37,883 bases of DNA from Rubrivivax sp. (GTDB taxonomy: Bacteria > Pseudomonadota > Gammaproteobacteria > Burkholderiales > Burkholderiaceae_C): the NCBI GenBank assembly GCA_026125665.1, contig JAHCKS010000045.1:1-37883 (forward strand), given 5' to 3'. How positions within the stretch are numbered: the stretch's first letter is position 1; the number at the start of each line of letters is the position of its first letter. The notes under the pieces were generated by a model, which had not been told where the DNA came from, did not search any database, and was given only the letters and a program-made list of their open reading frames with translations. Position numbers and translations under genes: made by a program. This document shows, one piece after another, positions 25,839 through 32,775 of this stretch.

Positions 25839-27076
25839 TGAACGCGCCGCCGGGTTTGGTCGAGTCGTTGTTGGCCGGCGACCGCCGCAGCCTGGCGCGC
25901 GCGATCACCGCGCTCGAGAACGACAGCGACAACGCGGCCGCCGTGCGCGCCTTGCTGGCGGGCCATGTGGGCCAGGCCCATGTCATCGGCGTCACCGGGC
26001 CGCCGGGCGGCGGCAAGTCGACACTGGTGTCTGCCCTGATCGGCCAGCTGCGCGCGCGCGGCCGTACGGTGGCGGTGGTGGCGGTTGACCCGTCGAGTCC
26101 GATCACCGGCGGCGCGGTGCTCGGCGACCGCATCCGCATGGCGGCGCACCAGGCCGACGCAGGCGTCTTCATCCGCTCGCTGGCGTCGCGCGGCCATCTC
26201 GGCGGGCTGGCCCGCTCGGCGGCGGACGTGGTCGATGCGCTCGACGCCGCGAACTTCCACACCATCGTCGTCGAGACCGTCGGTGCCGGGCAGTCGGAAG
26301 TCGAGATCACTCGCATCGCCGACACGCGGCTGGTGGTCTGCCCGCCGGGCCTCGGCGACGACGTGCAGGCGATCAAGGCCGGCGTGCTCGAGATCGCCGA
26401 CGCCTTCGTCGTGAGCAAGGCCGACCTGCCCGATGCGCAGCGCACCGAGCGAGAGCTGCTGGCGATGCTGGCGCTGCGCCGCACGGCCGGTGCGCGGCCG
26501 CCCGTGCTGCGCGCCGTGGCCACCTCCGGTGAGGGCCTGGCCGAGCTGTGCGACTGGATCGAGCAGCGCGAGGTGCGCGGCACGCGCTGCGCCGCGTCGG
26601 CCGCCGACCGGGCCGCCCGCCAGATGATCCGCCTTGCGATGGCGGCCGACGGCTACGGCCGCCACATGGGGCTGGAGGTGGTGACCGGGGGAGCCGGCTC
26701 TGCCGCCGTGCGCATGCGCGTCGGGCCGCAGCACCTGAACTTCAACGGCCGCTGCCACGGCGGGGCGATCTTCTCGCTGGCCGACATGGCGCTCGGCCTG
26801 GCCTGCAACTCGCACGGGACCATCGCCGCGCTGGTCGACGGCAACATCAGCATTTCCGCCGGCGCGAGCGAAGGCGACTGGCTCGTGGCGCAGGCCAGCG
26901 AAGTCTCGCGCACGCGCAAGCTGGCCGTCTACCGTGTCGACGTGCGCCGCGGCGCTGACGGCGAGCACGTGGCCTGCCTGTCGGGAACGGTCTACCTCAC
27001 CGGCCGGCCGGTGCTCGGCGAGCCGTCCGCCGGCGCGGCCTCCTCCGCAGCGCAGCATGCGCCGGCGGCTCGCTGA
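25838..27076 (+). CDS. MeaB-type G3E GTPase fused to a PaaI-like hotdog thioesterase
   Basis: One 412-residue frame with two domains. Residues 1 to about 250 form a MeaB/ArgK-type metallochaperone that loads and protects B12 mutases. Visible motifs are Walker A GPPGGGKST at 54-62, VDPSSPITGGAVLGDRIRM at 83-101, ETVGAGQSE at 146-154 and the base-recognition SKAD at 193-196 (Ser in place of the usual Asn). Residues about 260-412 are a PaaI-type thioesterase: FNGRCHGGAIFSLADMALGL at 302-321 with HGG at 307-309 and probable catalytic Asp316, then ACNSHG. The C-terminal dimerisation arm of normal MeaB appears to be absent, replaced by the hotdog domain. TGATG overlap with the mutase gene. No internal stop or restart suggests a join of two genes. 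Confidence 0.9.
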   Translation: MNAPPGLVESLLAGDRRSLARAITALENDSDNAAAVRALLAGHVGQAHVIGVTGPPGGGKSTLVSALIGQLRARGRTVAVVAVDPSSPITGGAVLGDRIRMAAHQADAGVFIRSLASRGHLGGLARSAADVVDALDAANFHTIVVETVGAGQSEVEITRIADTRLVVCPPGLGDDVQAIKAGVLEIADAFVVSKADLPDAQRTERELLAMLALRRTAGARPPVLRAVATSGEGLAELCDWIEQREVRGTRCAASAADRAARQMIRLAMAADGYGRHMGLEVVTGGAGSAAVRMRVGPQHLNFNGRCHGGAIFSLADMALGLACNSHGTIAALVDGNISISAGASEGDWLVAQASEVSRTRKLAVYRVDVRRGADGEHVACLSGTVYLTGRPVLGEPSAGAASSAAQHAPAAR

Positions 27077-27078
27077 CC

Positions 27079-27435
27079 GTGGCGCGACCGGACACCCGCG
27101 CCTGGAAGCGGGCGCTGGCCGCCGCCGAGGGCGGGCACGCCGACGGCAACATGCTGGAGGCCGCACGGGCCTCGGCACTGCTGCTGCTCGCCCGCAGCGT
27201 GGCGATGGGTCATTCCCGGCTTGCCGTGCTGCGCCTGCTTGCCGCCGCGAGGGTCGAAGCCGAGATCCCGAGTGGGCATTGGTCGTACTGCCAGGCGCAG
27301 GCGAACAGCAGCCCCGATTCGCAGATCCGCTCCGCCTACCTCGAGGCTGAACGGCTGCGCGGGGCGAAAACGCAAGGCGGGGCGCCGCGTCGGTTCACCG
27401 TGTCGGCGCTGGAAGGGCGACCGAACGGCTGTTAG
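27079..27435 (+). CDS. Unrecognised 118-residue protein in the mutase operon
   Basis: Begins with GTG two bases after the MeaB-thioesterase stop, which suggests translational coupling; an ATG at residue 25 is an alternative. The protein is soluble-looking and Ala/Arg-rich with a probable helical N-terminal half (ARASALLLLARSVAMGH, then LAVLRLLAAARVEAE). A more distinctive segment, GHWSYCQAQANSS, is followed by IRSAYLEAERLRGA. There is no signal peptide, clear membrane span or metal-site pattern beyond single His and Cys residues. I do not recognise a family. Its last codons and TAG stop lie inside operator-like site C. An accessory role for the mutase is a guess from position only. Confidence 0.65.
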   Translation: MARPDTRAWKRALAAAEGGHADGNMLEAARASALLLLARSVAMGHSRLAVLRLLAAARVEAEIPSGHWSYCQAQANSSPDSQIRSAYLEAERLRGAKTQGGAPRRFTVSALEGRPNGC

Positions 27436-27436
27436 G
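27421..27436 (-). promoter_or_regulatory. Site C: operator-like copy overlapping the end of the 118-residue gene
   Basis: Read on the minus strand, CCTAACAGCCGTTCGG matches the first 16 bases of site A with one difference. Unlike sites A, B and D, no -10 hexamer follows 5 bp downstream. It overlaps the final codons and stop of the small gene and lies about 97 bp upstream of the Bug receptor start at 27533. It may be an auxiliary operator for the Bug/badHI part or a roadblock within the operon; function is inferred. Confidence 0.5.
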
Positions 27437-27532
27437 TGCTTTCCATCATGGCCTGACCCCGGTGGGGCGCCTAGAGTGCAGCGCATGCCGTTGCCTCCCG
27501 TCGGCGCGCGCTTCGCTCGAGAGGAGATCGTC

Positions 27533-28501
27533 ATGCGCAGCTTCCTGATCGGCCTGTCCGTCTGCTTCGCGCTGCTCGCACCCGCGCACCCCCAGACCGC
27601 CGCGAACTACCCCAGCAAACCGATCCGCTTCATCGTGCCGTATGCCCCGGGTGGCAGCACGAGCTACGTCGCGCGGTTGGTCGGCGCCAAGCTGACCGAG
27701 GCCTGGGGCCGGCAGGTTCTGGTGGACAACAAGCCCGGGGCCAACACGGCGATCGGCTCCGAAGCGCTGGTCAGGTCACCACCCGACGGCTACACGATCT
27801 CGCTGGCCGCGTCGACCCACGCGACCGTGCCGCACCTCGTCGCCAACCTGCCCTATGACGCGCTGCGCGACTTCACGCCGGTGGCCAGCATGGTGACGAC
27901 GCAGCTGGTGCTGGTGGTGCATCCGTCGGTGCCGGCCAACACGCTGGCCGAGTTCATCGCGCTGGCCAAAGGCAAGCCGAACGAGCTCAACTTCGCGGCG
28001 GTCGGCACCGGCAGCTCGACGCACCTGGCCGGCGAGTACTTCAAGAGCGTGGCCGGTGTGAAGATGCAACATGTGCCCTACAAGGGCACCGCGCCCGCGC
28101 TCACCGACCTGATCGGCGGGCAGATCCAGCTCAACTTCGATACGCCGGTGACCTCGTTGCCGCACATCAAGTCGGGGCGGCTGAAGGCGCTCGCCATCAC
28201 CGGCAGCCGGCGCTTGGCGACACTGCCCGATGTCCCCACGTTTGCCGAGGCCGGATTGCCGGCCTACGACTTCCAGCTCTGGTTCGGCGTCATGGCGCCG
28301 GCGGGCACGCCGAAGCCTATCGTCGAGAAGCTGTCGGCGGAGATCGGCCGCATCCTGGCCCTGCCCGATGTCAGGCAGCAGCTCGCCGACCAGGGGCTCG
28401 ACGCGGCGTATCGCCCGCCCGCCGACTTCGACGCGCTGGTCCGGGCCGACCTCGACCGCTTCGGCAAGCTGATCAAGGCCGCTGGCATCAAGATCGAATG
28501 A
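27533..28501 (+). CDS. Bug/TctC-family periplasmic substrate-binding protein
   Basis: A 322-residue receptor. The ATG at 27533 follows GAGGAG with 6-bp spacing and opens a Sec signal peptide (MRSFLIGLSVCFALLAPAHPQ); an in-frame ATG at 27485 would place 16 residues before it and is less likely. Family blocks are YPSKPIRFIVPYAPGGSTSY, DNKPGANTA, PDGYTISLA, MQHVPYKGTAPALTDLIGGQ and the tail LIKAAGIKIE. It lies between the mutase operon and badH-badI, with site C before it and site B after it. This is the fourth Bug protein in the window and the only one inside the mutase/ring-cleavage segment, so its ligand may be the acid processed there. Confidence 0.92.
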   Translation: MRSFLIGLSVCFALLAPAHPQTAANYPSKPIRFIVPYAPGGSTSYVARLVGAKLTEAWGRQVLVDNKPGANTAIGSEALVRSPPDGYTISLAASTHATVPHLVANLPYDALRDFTPVASMVTTQLVLVVHPSVPANTLAEFIALAKGKPNELNFAAVGTGSSTHLAGEYFKSVAGVKMQHVPYKGTAPALTDLIGGQIQLNFDTPVTSLPHIKSGRLKALAITGSRRLATLPDVPTFAEAGLPAYDFQLWFGVMAPAGTPKPIVEKLSAEIGRILALPDVRQQLADQGLDAAYRPPADFDALVRADLDRFGKLIKAAGIKIE

Positions 28502-28516
28502 ACCGGATCCGGCCGA

Positions 28517-28545
28517 CCTAACAACTGTTTGGCCGATATACTGGG
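28517..28545 (+). promoter_or_regulatory. Site B: conserved operator with -10 box upstream of badH-badI
   Basis: The 29-bp segment begins CCTAACAACTGTTTGG and differs from site A (14894-14922) at only two positions, both C-to-T. The core AACAACTGTTTG (28520-28531) is followed by GCCGA and the -10 TATACT at 28537-28542. Conservation runs through the core, the 5-bp gap and the -10 and stops just after it, which marks it as a functional promoter element and not a chance repeat. The hexamer at the -35 position (CGACCT) is poor, so an activator or a weak promoter is possible. Confidence 0.7.
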
Positions 28546-28592
28546 CGCCTGTACCGCGCAGCGGGCGCGGACCCTCGACGAAAGGTGACCCC

Positions 28593-29387
28593 ATGGATCT
28601 GGAACTGAAGAACAAGTCGGTGATCGTCACCGGCGGTGGCTCGAACATCGGCCGCGCGATCGTGCTGGCCTTCGCCGGCGAAGGCGCCCACATCACCGTG
28701 GGCGACATCGACACCCAGCAGGCCGAGAAGACGGCCGAGTTCGCCACCAAGCTCGGCGCTGCGTCGGTGCAGGTCGTGAAGACGGACGTCACCAACCTCG
28801 AGCAGGTGCAGGCGATGTTCAAGGCGGCGAGTGACAAGCACGGCCGCGTGGATGTGCTGGTGAACAACGTCGGCTGGGACAACCTGATGTTCTTCACCCA
28901 GACCACGCCGGACTTCTGGCGCAAGGTGATCGACATCAACTACGTCGGCGTGCTCAACTGCACCAAGACCGGGCTGGATCTGATGGTCAAGCAGAACGGC
29001 GGCGCCATCGTCTCGATCAGCTCCGACGCCAGCCGCCAGGGCGAGCCGCGCGAAGCCGTGTACGGTGGCGTGAAGGCCGCCGTCAACAGCTTCATGAAGA
29101 CGATCGCCAAGGAAAACGGCCGCTACGGCATCCGCTGCAACGTCGTCTGCCCCGGCGTCACCATTCCCTCCACCTCCGATGAAGTCGGCGGCAACAGCAT
29201 GTGGACCAACGCCGACAGCATGTTCACGCCCGAGCAGATCGAGAAGGCCGCCAAGGCCATGCCGCTGCGCAAGGTGGGGCGGCCGCAGGACGTGGCCAAT
29301 GCGGTGGTGTTTCTCGCTTCGAGCAAAGCCGGTCACGTGACCGGCCAGGTGCTCAGCGTCTCCGGCGGCTACAGCATGATTGGTTGA
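28593..29387 (+). CDS. badH: BadH-like 2-hydroxycyclohexanecarboxyl-CoA dehydrogenase (SDR)
   Basis: A 264-residue SDR. TGGGSNIG is at 13-20, NNVGWD at 91-96, catalytic Ser143/144 in SISSDAS, Tyr157 and Lys161 in YGGVK. The WD after NNVG, SSDASRQGEPREAVYGGVKA and the ending TGQVLSVSGGYSMIG resemble BadH of Rhodopseudomonas palustris as I recall it. BadH oxidises 2-hydroxycyclohexanecarboxyl-CoA to the 2-keto compound with NAD. The next gene, 12 bp away, encodes a close BadI homologue, which strengthens the call. Asp38 after the second strand fits NAD preference. It is the first gene behind site B. A related ring size or a substituted ring as true substrate cannot be excluded. Confidence 0.82.
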   Translation: MDLELKNKSVIVTGGGSNIGRAIVLAFAGEGAHITVGDIDTQQAEKTAEFATKLGAASVQVVKTDVTNLEQVQAMFKAASDKHGRVDVLVNNVGWDNLMFFTQTTPDFWRKVIDINYVGVLNCTKTGLDLMVKQNGGAIVSISSDASRQGEPREAVYGGVKAAVNSFMKTIAKENGRYGIRCNVVCPGVTIPSTSDEVGGNSMWTNADSMFTPEQIEKAAKAMPLRKVGRPQDVANAVVFLASSKAGHVTGQVLSVSGGYSMIG

Positions 29388-29399
29388 AGGGGCGCACGG

Positions 29400-30185
29400 A
29401 TGGACTACACCGACATCGTCTACGAAGAGCGCGACCGGATCGCGACCATCGCGATCAACCGGCCATCGGTGATGAATGCCTTCCGCGGGCAGACGATCGA
29501 AGAGATGCTGCACGCCATGATGAAGGCAGGCTGGGACAAGAAGATCGCCGCCATCGTGATCACCGGCACCGGCGACCGCGCCTTCTGCACCGGCGGCGAC
29601 CAGTCGGCGCACTCCGGCCAGTACGACGGCCGCGGCACCGCCGGCCTGCCCATCGAGGAGCTGCACAGCGCCATCCGCGACGTGCCCAAGCCGGTGATCG
29701 CGCGCGTGCAGGGCTATGCGATCGGCGGCGGCAACGTCATCGCCACGCTGTGCGACATGACCATCGCCTCCGACAAGGCGGTGTTCGGCCAGGTCGGCCC
29801 CAAGGTCGGCTCGGTCGATCCGGGCTGGGGCACGGCCTACCTGGCCGCCGTCGTCGGCGAGAAGAAGGCGCGCGAGATCTGGTATATGTGCCGCCGCTAC
29901 GGCGCGCAAGAAGCGCTGGCGATGGGGCTGTGCAACATCGTCGTGCCGCACGACCAGCTCGACGCCGAGGTCGCCAAGTGGGGCCGCGAGCTGGTCGAGA
30001 AGAGCCCGACCGCTATCGCGATCGCCAAGCGGTCGTTCAACGCGTCCACCGAGCACATCCGCGGCATCGGCAGCCTCGGCATGCAGGCGCTCAGCCTGTA
30101 CTACGAGACCGACGAGTCGAAGGAAGGCGTGCGCGCCTTCCTCGAGAAGCGCAAGCCCGACTTCCGCAGCCGCTTCAAGGCGTAG
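29400..30185 (+). CDS. badI: BadI-like 2-ketocyclohexanecarboxyl-CoA hydrolase
   Basis: A 261-residue crotonase of the MenB/BadI branch. The blocks INRPSVMNAFRGQTIEEM and GDRAFCTGGDQSAHSGQYDG then RGTAGLPIEELHSAIRDVPK, VIARVQGYAIGGGNVIATLC and FGQVGPKVGSVDPGWGTAYL are nearly those of BadI as I recall it, far closer than to ordinary hydratases. BadI hydrolyses the C-C bond of 2-ketocyclohexanecarboxyl-CoA, a reverse-Dieckmann ring opening that yields pimeloyl-CoA for beta-oxidation. Length matches BadI (about 260). It follows badH by 12 bp in the same unit. Together they give the strongest pathway assignment in this window: cleavage of an alicyclic ring as CoA ester. Confidence 0.88.
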   Translation: MDYTDIVYEERDRIATIAINRPSVMNAFRGQTIEEMLHAMMKAGWDKKIAAIVITGTGDRAFCTGGDQSAHSGQYDGRGTAGLPIEELHSAIRDVPKPVIARVQGYAIGGGNVIATLCDMTIASDKAVFGQVGPKVGSVDPGWGTAYLAAVVGEKKAREIWYMCRRYGAQEALAMGLCNIVVPHDQLDAEVAKWGRELVEKSPTAIAIAKRSFNASTEHIRGIGSLGMQALSLYYETDESKEGVRAFLEKRKPDFRSRFKA

Positions 30186-30318
30186 CGCCGGGCACGCGGT
30201 CGCCGGCAGGCCCGCGACCCAGCGGAACGCCTGCAGGGCAGACGCGAGCGCGGCGCGCAGGCAACGCCGGCCCCGGCTTCTGCACCTCGGCAAGCGCGCG
30301 CGTCGTGTCCGTGTCGCC

Positions 30319-31260
30319 TCACGCCTCCTTCTCGGGCTGCGGCGGCGCGATGTTCGGGATGCCGGACATCAGCGTCGTCGGGACCGACTGGATGAGTTCG
30401 TCGACCGAGAACATGCCGGCGGCCTCGAACTTGCACAGTGCGCGCGCCTCGACGGGCTCGGCATACGTGTGGATCTTGCCCTTCTCGACGTGGAAGACCT
30501 GGCCGTTCACGTCGGCGGCCGCGTCGGTCGCCAGGTAGGCGACCATCGGCGCGATGAACTCGGGCCCGGGCATGGCCATGATGCTGTCGTACATCGCCTG
30601 GCTGACGAGGCCCATCTCCAGGCGCTTCTTCATGCCTTCGATGACCTTGTCGTTCATCGTCATGCGCGTCGCCGCCAGCGGACAGATGGCATTCGCGGTG
30701 ACGCCGAAGCGCCCGAGCTCGCGCGCCAAGGAGCGCGTCAGGCTGATGATCCCGCCCTTGGCCGCCGAGTAGTTGCACTGCCCGACCGAGCCCTTGAACG
30801 CGTCCGACGAGAAGTTGACGATGCGTCCCGAGCGCTGGCCGCGCATGACGCGCGACGCGTGGTGGCAGATGTTCCAGTGCCCCTTGAGGTGGACCGTGAT
30901 GACCGCGTCCCAGTCGTCCTCGCCCATGTTCCAGACCATTCGTTCGCGCAGGAAGCCGCCGACGTTGACGACGCAGTCGAGCTTGCCGTGGCGATCGACG
31001 CACTGCTTGACGATCTCGGCGGCCTGGTTGTAGTCCGTCACCGAGTTGTAGTTCGCGCTGGCGCGTCCGCCCGCGGCGGTGATCTCGGCGACGACGCCGT
31101 CGGCGACGGCGCGGTCCGAGCCCGCGCCGCTGCGGTCGCCGCCGGGGTCGTTGACCACGACGCTCGCGCCTTCTTTGGCCATCAGCAGCGCCACCGCGCG
31201 CCCGATGCCGCGTCCCGACCCTGTCACCACCACCGCCTTGCCTTGCAGATTGCCGCCCAT
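30319..31260 (-). CDS. SDR of the multifunctional-enzyme-2 (3-hydroxyacyl-CoA dehydrogenase) type
   Basis: A 313-residue SDR, longer than classical forms. VTGSGRGIG lies at 12-20, followed by the long VVVNDPGGDRSGAGSDRAVA loop typical of the dehydrogenase part of peroxisomal MFE-2 enzymes. NVGG is at 99-102, Ser151 in NFSSDAFKGSVG, Tyr164 and Lys168 in YSAAK. A C-terminal extension of about 60 residues (VFHVEKGKIHTYAEP onward) also fits that group. The ATG at 31260 has a GAGGAG box; the frame is open further upstream but without a better start. It converges with badI across 133 bp. It may oxidise a 3-hydroxyacyl-CoA. The 238-bp region upstream is shared with the divergent livK gene. Confidence 0.9.
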   Translation of the reverse strand: MGGNLQGKAVVVTGSGRGIGRAVALLMAKEGASVVVNDPGGDRSGAGSDRAVADGVVAEITAAGGRASANYNSVTDYNQAAEIVKQCVDRHGKLDCVVNVGGFLRERMVWNMGEDDWDAVITVHLKGHWNICHHASRVMRGQRSGRIVNFSSDAFKGSVGQCNYSAAKGGIISLTRSLARELGRFGVTANAICPLAATRMTMNDKVIEGMKKRLEMGLVSQAMYDSIMAMPGPEFIAPMVAYLATDAAADVNGQVFHVEKGKIHTYAEPVEARALCKFEAAGMFSVDELIQSVPTTLMSGIPNIAPPQPEKEA

Positions 31261-31412
31261 GGACTGTCTCCTCAGGAGTTTCCGTATCGACCGAACCGAC
31301 CGCCGGCTGCATGCCGGCGGCACGAGCGCTTTGACGCGCGGCGGACCGAGCCTGCCGGCCACGATCCGCACTGCAGGCGCGCCGTCCATCAGGGCAATCC
31401 TTAGGCCCCGCG

Positions 31413-31430
31413 CTAACAAGCGTCAGTTAG
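31413..31430. promoter_or_regulatory. Site E: inverted repeat in the divergent SDR/livK region
   Basis: CTAACAAGCGTCAGTTAG has outer arms CTAAC and GTTAG and a central CG, a TetR-operator-like layout. Its left part CTAACAAGCGT matches 10 of 11 bases of CTAACAACCGT in site A. It lies in the 238-bp gap (31261-31498) between the minus-strand SDR and the plus-strand livK, 69 bp before the livK ATG. No convincing -10/-35 could be assigned. It may bind the same regulator or a relative. Confidence 0.5.
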
Positions 31431-31498
31431 TCTAGGCGACCTGCCATGCGCGCCGGGCCCGAAGGCGCGAGCCTCGACGGAACCGCCAGGAGACTTCC

Positions 31499-32749
31499 AT
31501 GACCCGAAGCGCACCGCGATCGAACTCCCGCGCGCTGCTCACCGCGGCCTTGCTGCTCACTGCGGCCTTGCTGCTGGCCGCCCGCGCCGCCGGCGCGGCC
31601 GATCCGGCCACGATCTCCATCCCGGTCGTCACGCCGATGAGCGGCGCCACATCGGTGATCGGCCAGGATTCCGTGAAAGCCCTCGAGATCGCGATGCGGC
31701 ACATCGCCGAGGACGGCGGCGTGCTCGGGCGCAAGCTCGAACTGAAGATGGTCGATACGCAGGGCAAGCCCGACGTCATGCGCCGCGAACTCGAGCGCCT
31801 GGCGCGGCTGGAGAACGCGCCGCTGGTGCTCGGCTGCGAGGTCAGCGCCGCCACCGCCGCCGGCGCGCAGTTCGCCGAGCAATTCAAGGTGCCCTTCCTC
31901 AACTCGGCCGCCGTCGCCGCCGACATCCTGCAGCGCGGCTACGGCTGGTACTTCTCCGACCAGATCACCGGCGACGATGAGGCGCGCGCGGTCACCTCGT
32001 TCGTCGAATACCTGGCGTCGCAGAACGCCGGCAAGCCGCTCAAGCTCGGCTTCCTGTTCGAGGACAGCCCGCGCGGTGCAGGCACCATCGAGGCGTCGCG
32101 CAAGCTGCTCAAGGACAAGGGCATCGCGCCGGTCGTCGAAGTCTCGTACAACCGCGCCGAGCGCAATCTGCTGCCTCAGGTGAAGAAGGTCGAGCAGGCG
32201 GGCGCGGACGTCGTCGTCTGGGCCGGCTACACCGAGGACGTCGTCGCCGGCCTGAAGGCGATGCAGCAGATCAGCTTCACGCCGTACGTGGTCGGCATCG
32301 GCGGCGGCCCCGGCGATCCGCGCATCCCGACGCTGGTCGATCCGGCCTTCATCGAGAAGCTGCGCCTGAGCACGATCGACTACTTCAATCCTGACCTGCC
32401 GCGTGCCAGGCGGTTCGTCGAGGCCTATCAAAAGCAGTTCGGCACGCTGCCGAGCAGCTACGCGTCGCTGTGCTACCGCGGCGCCTACACCGTGTACGCG
32501 GCACTCAAGGCGGCGCTCGCGACCAAGGGCGGCAGCCTCGACCGCGAATCGTTGCGCGGTGCCCTGCGGGCGTTGAAGATTCCCGGCGAGGCCACGATCA
32601 CGCCGTTCGCATCGATCGAATTCGACGCCCAGGGGCGCAACGTCGGCGCGCGTTCGCTCGTCGCGCAGTGGCAGGACGGCGGCACGCGCAAGGTCACGGT
32701 CTGGCCAAAGGACGTCGCCGCGCGCGCGCCGCTGCCTGCGCAGCGCTGA
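31499..32749 (+). CDS. Branched-chain-amino-acid-type ABC transporter substrate-binding protein (LivK-like)
   Basis: A 416-residue periplasmic receptor (Peripla_BP_6 fold). The signal peptide has an unusual repeated hydrophobic core (LLTAALLLTAALLLAA) and likely cleavage near AGAADP. The mature part starts ATISIPVVTPMSGATSVIGQDSVK; later blocks include LVLGCEVSAATAAGAQFAEQF, KLGFLFEDSPRGAGTIEASRK and SYASLCYRGAYTVYAALKAA. An AGGAG box precedes the ATG. It is not a copy of the receptor at 3909-5039; the two share only family-level motifs, so the two Liv systems probably have different ligands. It leads a livH, livM-G, livF set. Confidence 0.92.
   Translation: MTRSAPRSNSRALLTAALLLTAALLLAARAAGAADPATISIPVVTPMSGATSVIGQDSVKALEIAMRHIAEDGGVLGRKLELKMVDTQGKPDVMRRELERLARLENAPLVLGCEVSAATAAGAQFAEQFKVPFLNSAAVAADILQRGYGWYFSDQITGDDEARAVTSFVEYLASQNAGKPLKLGFLFEDSPRGAGTIEASRKLLKDKGIAPVVEVSYNRAERNLLPQVKKVEQAGADVVVWAGYTEDVVAGLKAMQQISFTPYVVGIGGGPGDPRIPTLVDPAFIEKLRLSTIDYFNPDLPRARRFVEAYQKQFGTLPSSYASLCYRGAYTVYAALKAALATKGGSLDRESLRGALRALKIPGEATITPFASIEFDAQGRNVGARSLVAQWQDGGTRKVTVWPKDVAARAPLPAQR
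31534..31569 (+). repeat. Tandem 18-bp duplication in the signal-peptide coding region
   Basis: Two adjacent 18-bp units (31534-31551 and 31552-31569) differ at one base and keep frame, each encoding LLTAAL. The duplication lengthens the hydrophobic core of the LivK-like signal peptide by six residues. It looks like replication slippage. Confidence 0.85.
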
Positions 32750-32775
32750 AGCGGGCGTTGTCTTTCGAGCCGCGC

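Noticed and set aside
27436-27532. CCCC-GGT-GGGG palindrome near 27457-27467 as a terminator after the 118-residue gene
   Set aside because: Four-base stem with a three-base loop and no T-run; too weak to call.
30186-30318. G+C-rich hairpins between badI and the convergent SDR as a terminator
   Set aside because: Only very short stems such as GCCG/CGGC with no T-run; not distinguishable from background in such G+C-rich DNA.
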